Assembly (NCBI GenBank): GCA_036566745.1
Contig: DATCVR010000134.1
Location: forward strand, 1 to 5,165
DNA: 5,165 nucleotides
DNA from: DATCVR01 sp036566745
Lineage (GTDB): Bacteria; Actinomycetota; Actinomycetes; Jiangellales; Jiangellaceae
Direction of reading: 5' to 3'
The notes under the pieces were generated by a model. That model saw only the letters and a program-made list of their open reading frames with translations, did not search any database and was not told the DNA's origin. The position numbers were made by a program, and so were the translations under genes. Positions 3,377-5,165 of the stretch are shown here, piece by piece. Numbering within the stretch: position 1 is the stretch's first letter; each line of letters starts with the position of its first letter.

Positions 3377-5165
3377 GTGTCGTCGCTCGCTCTCTATCGC
3401 ACCTACCGGCCCGGTCGCTTCGCTGACGTGGTCGGGCAGGAGCACGTCACCGTGCCGCTCATGCGCGCGCTGGAGAACGATCGCGTCCACCATGCCTATC
3501 TCTTCTCCGGGCCGCGCGGCTGCGGCAAGACGTCGTCGGCGCGCATCCTCGCTCGCTCGCTCAACTGCGAGAAGGGCCCCACGCCCCGGCCGTGCGGCGA
3601 GTGTCAGTCGTGCCTCGACCTCGCGCCCAACGGCTCGGGCAGCATCGACGTGGTCGAGCTCGACGCCGCCACCCACGGCCTGGTCGACGACGCTCGCGAC
3701 CTCCGCGAGAAGGCCCATTTCGCGCCCGTGTCGTCGCGGTTCAAGATCTACATCATCGACGAGGCCCACCAGCTCGGCCCGGGCGCGGCCAACGCGCTGC
3801 TCAAGCTCATCGAAGAGCCTCCGCCTCACCTGAAGTTCATCTTCGCCACCACCGCGCCCGACAAGATCCTCGGCACCATCCGCTCGCGCACCCACCACTA
3901 CCCGTTCCGACTCATCCCGGCCAAGACGCTCCAGCAGAACCTCGGCTGGATCTGCGAGCAAGAAGGCGTGGCGATCGAGCCGGCCGCGTTGGCGCTGGTG
4001 GCGCGCGCGGGGGCCGGCTCGGCGCGCGACGCCCAGTCGGTGCTGGGGCAGCTCATCGCCGGCGCGAGTGCCGACGGCGTCACCTACGACCTCGCCGTGG
4101 CGTTGCTCGGCTTCACCGACGCCGCATTGCTCGACGACGTCGTCGACGCCATCAACGCCGGCGACGGCGGAGCGGTGTTCGCCGCGGTCGACCGGGTCAT
4201 GGACTCCGGGCACGATCCCCGTCGCTTCCTCACCGACCTCCTCGAGCGGCTGCGCGACCTCGTGGTCGTGCGCGCCGTTCCCGAGGCCGCGGCCACCGGG
4301 CTGATCGAGGCGACCGAGGACGGCGCCGAGCGGATGGCCGCCCAGGCAGCCCGCTTCGGACCGTCCGACCTCATCAGGCTCGCCGACGTCGTCGACGAAG
4401 GCATCACGTCGATGAAGGGGGCCACCCCCACCCGCCTCCAGCTCGAGCTGGTCTGTGCGCGGTTGCTCCTGCCGGGCGCGGACGACTCCACGTCGGGGGT
4501 CCAGGCGCGCCTCGACCGGCTCGAACGCCGGATCGGGTCCGGAGGGGTCGCCGCGGCGCCGTCCGCTGACCTGCCTGCGGCTCAGGTGGCTACGGCTCCA
4601 GTGGCTGCGGCTCCGGCTCCGGCGGCCGCGCCGCAGACCGCCCCGGCTCCCGTCGAGCCGTCGCCGAACGCAGCTCCGGCGACTCCGCCGGCCGCCGGGC
4701 CGGCCTCCGACGATGCCGCCCGCCCGGCCGAGCAGGTGGCACCGGCCACCACGGCACCCGAGGAGCCACCCGCCTCGCCCGCCCCCGCCGCGCCGGTGGC
4801 GGGCGAGGCTGCGGCGTCCACCTCCACACCCGGAGCCGTCGGGCTGGCCGACGTCAGGCGGATGTGGCCTGAGGTGATGGCCCGGCTGCGCGAGATCAAG
4901 CGGACCCCGTGGAGCCTGATCTCCCAGGAGTCGGCGGTGGTCGACATGGCCGACGGCGTGCTCACGCTCGCCTTCCGGCAGCCCACCCTGCGCGACACGT
5001 TCGCCCGGCGTGACGACTTCCAGACCTTCCTCAAGCAGGCGATCAAGGACGTGCTGCTGGCCGACGTCCGGATCGAGGCCATCGTCGACCCCTCGGTCGA
5101 TCCCTCCGGCCAGGCCTCCGCTGCCCAGGCGTCGGGAGCCGCCTCGGGTGGGCAGCCGAGGCCTC
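3377..5165 (+). CDS. dnaX: DNA polymerase III subunit gamma/tau, 3' end beyond the window
   Basis: DnaX is the ATPase of the replicative clamp loader, which opens the beta clamp and places it on primed DNA; the tau form also tethers the polymerase core. The frame is open for 596 codons to the right edge with no stop. Visible in order are the N-terminal A-L-Y-R-T-Y-R-P (5-12), Walker A GPRGCGKT (45-52), four zinc-ligand cysteines (64, 73, 76, 79), and Walker B I-I-D-E-A-H (126-131). Then come sensor 1 F-A-T-T (156-159), the S-R-T arginine-finger motif (170-172) and sensor 2 G-S-A-R-D (214-218). The collar domain spans about 235-365. A Pro/Ala-rich linker (about 388-485) precedes a tau-type C-terminal domain (about 487-573), after which low-complexity sequence resumes. 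The GTG start is set by the conserved first residues (M-S-S-L-A-L-Y-R). No A-rich slippery site for a gamma frameshift is present in the window. Confidence 0.97.
   Translation, partial: MSSLALYRTYRPGRFADVVGQEHVTVPLMRALENDRVHHAYLFSGPRGCGKTSSARILARSLNCEKGPTPRPCGECQSCLDLAPNGSGSIDVVELDAATHGLVDDARDLREKAHFAPVSSRFKIYIIDEAHQLGPGAANALLKLIEEPPPHLKFIFATTAPDKILGTIRSRTHHYPFRLIPAKTLQQNLGWICEQEGVAIEPAALALVARAGAGSARDAQSVLGQLIAGASADGVTYDLAVALLGFTDAALLDDVVDAINAGDGGAVFAAVDRVMDSGHDPRRFLTDLLERLRDLVVVRAVPEAAATGLIEATEDGAERMAAQAARFGPSDLIRLADVVDEGITSMKGATPTRLQLELVCARLLLPGADDSTSGVQARLDRLERRIGSGGVAAAPSADLPAAQVATAPVAAAPAPAAAPQTAPAPVEPSPNAAPATPPAAGPASDDAARPAEQVAPATTAPEEPPASPAPAAPVAGEAAASTSTPGAVGLADVRRMWPEVMARLREIKRTPWSLISQESAVVDMADGVLTLAFRQPTLRDTFARRDDFQTFLKQAIKDVLLADVRIEAIVDPSVDPSGQASAAQASGAASGGQPRP

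Noticed and set aside
2405..4213. A 602-codon open frame on the minus strand, antisense to dnaX and the SRP RNA.
   Set aside because: It is Arg/Gly-rich with no domain sense, overlaps dnaX, the SRP RNA, the DUF1707 gene and the edge of the tRNA, and is the kind of long shadow frame expected at this GC content.
4538..4837. A programmed frameshift producing the gamma form of DnaX, as in E. coli.
   Set aside because: No A-rich heptamer or similar slippery run was found; the region is uniformly GC-rich.

Overview
The window is a high-GC (by eye roughly 70%) chromosomal stretch from an actinobacterium. Grounds: the codon bias toward G/C third positions, frequent GTG starts, a DUF1707 protein (a family typical of Actinomycetota), an actinobacterial-type DnaX N terminus, and several gene starts that look leaderless. 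A more exact placement (for example Nocardioides-like) would be a guess. Everything here looks like ordinary vertically inherited core or near-core sequence. I see no insertion sequence, integrase, phage gene, CRISPR array or defence cassette, and no convincing new multi-gene system.

Layout, left to right. (1) Positions 1-40: the first 13 codons of a gene read leftward off the edge. (2) Positions 48-67: a compact divergent promoter region built on a 14-base perfect palindrome. (3) Positions 100-1809 (+): a HerA-like/DUF853 P-loop ATPase of 569 residues. (4) A 71-base gap holding an inverted repeat, then a small VOC (glyoxalase/bleomycin-resistance fold) protein at 1881-2252 (+). (5) A hairpin-rich convergent gap at 2253-2331, then tRNA-Ser(GGA) with encoded CCA on the minus strand. 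(6) A DUF1707 protein on the minus strand at 2503-3141. (7) A divergent intergenic region that contains the small bacterial SRP RNA (ffs/4.5S) on the plus strand. (8) dnaX (DNA polymerase III gamma/tau) from GTG 3377, running off the right edge.

The genes do not form one pathway. The SRP RNA (protein targeting) next to dnaX (replication clamp loader) is a known bacterial neighbourhood. The tRNA and the DUF1707 gene lie on the opposite strand from dnaX.

The most interesting pattern is regulatory. Five separate RNA or gene starts (left-edge gene, tRNA-Ser, DUF1707 gene, SRP RNA, dnaX) each have a TANNNT -10-like hexamer exactly 7 bases upstream of the inferred first base. For the three protein genes this predicts leaderless mRNAs. 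The two remaining genes, HerA-like and VOC, instead have clear Shine-Dalgarno sequences.
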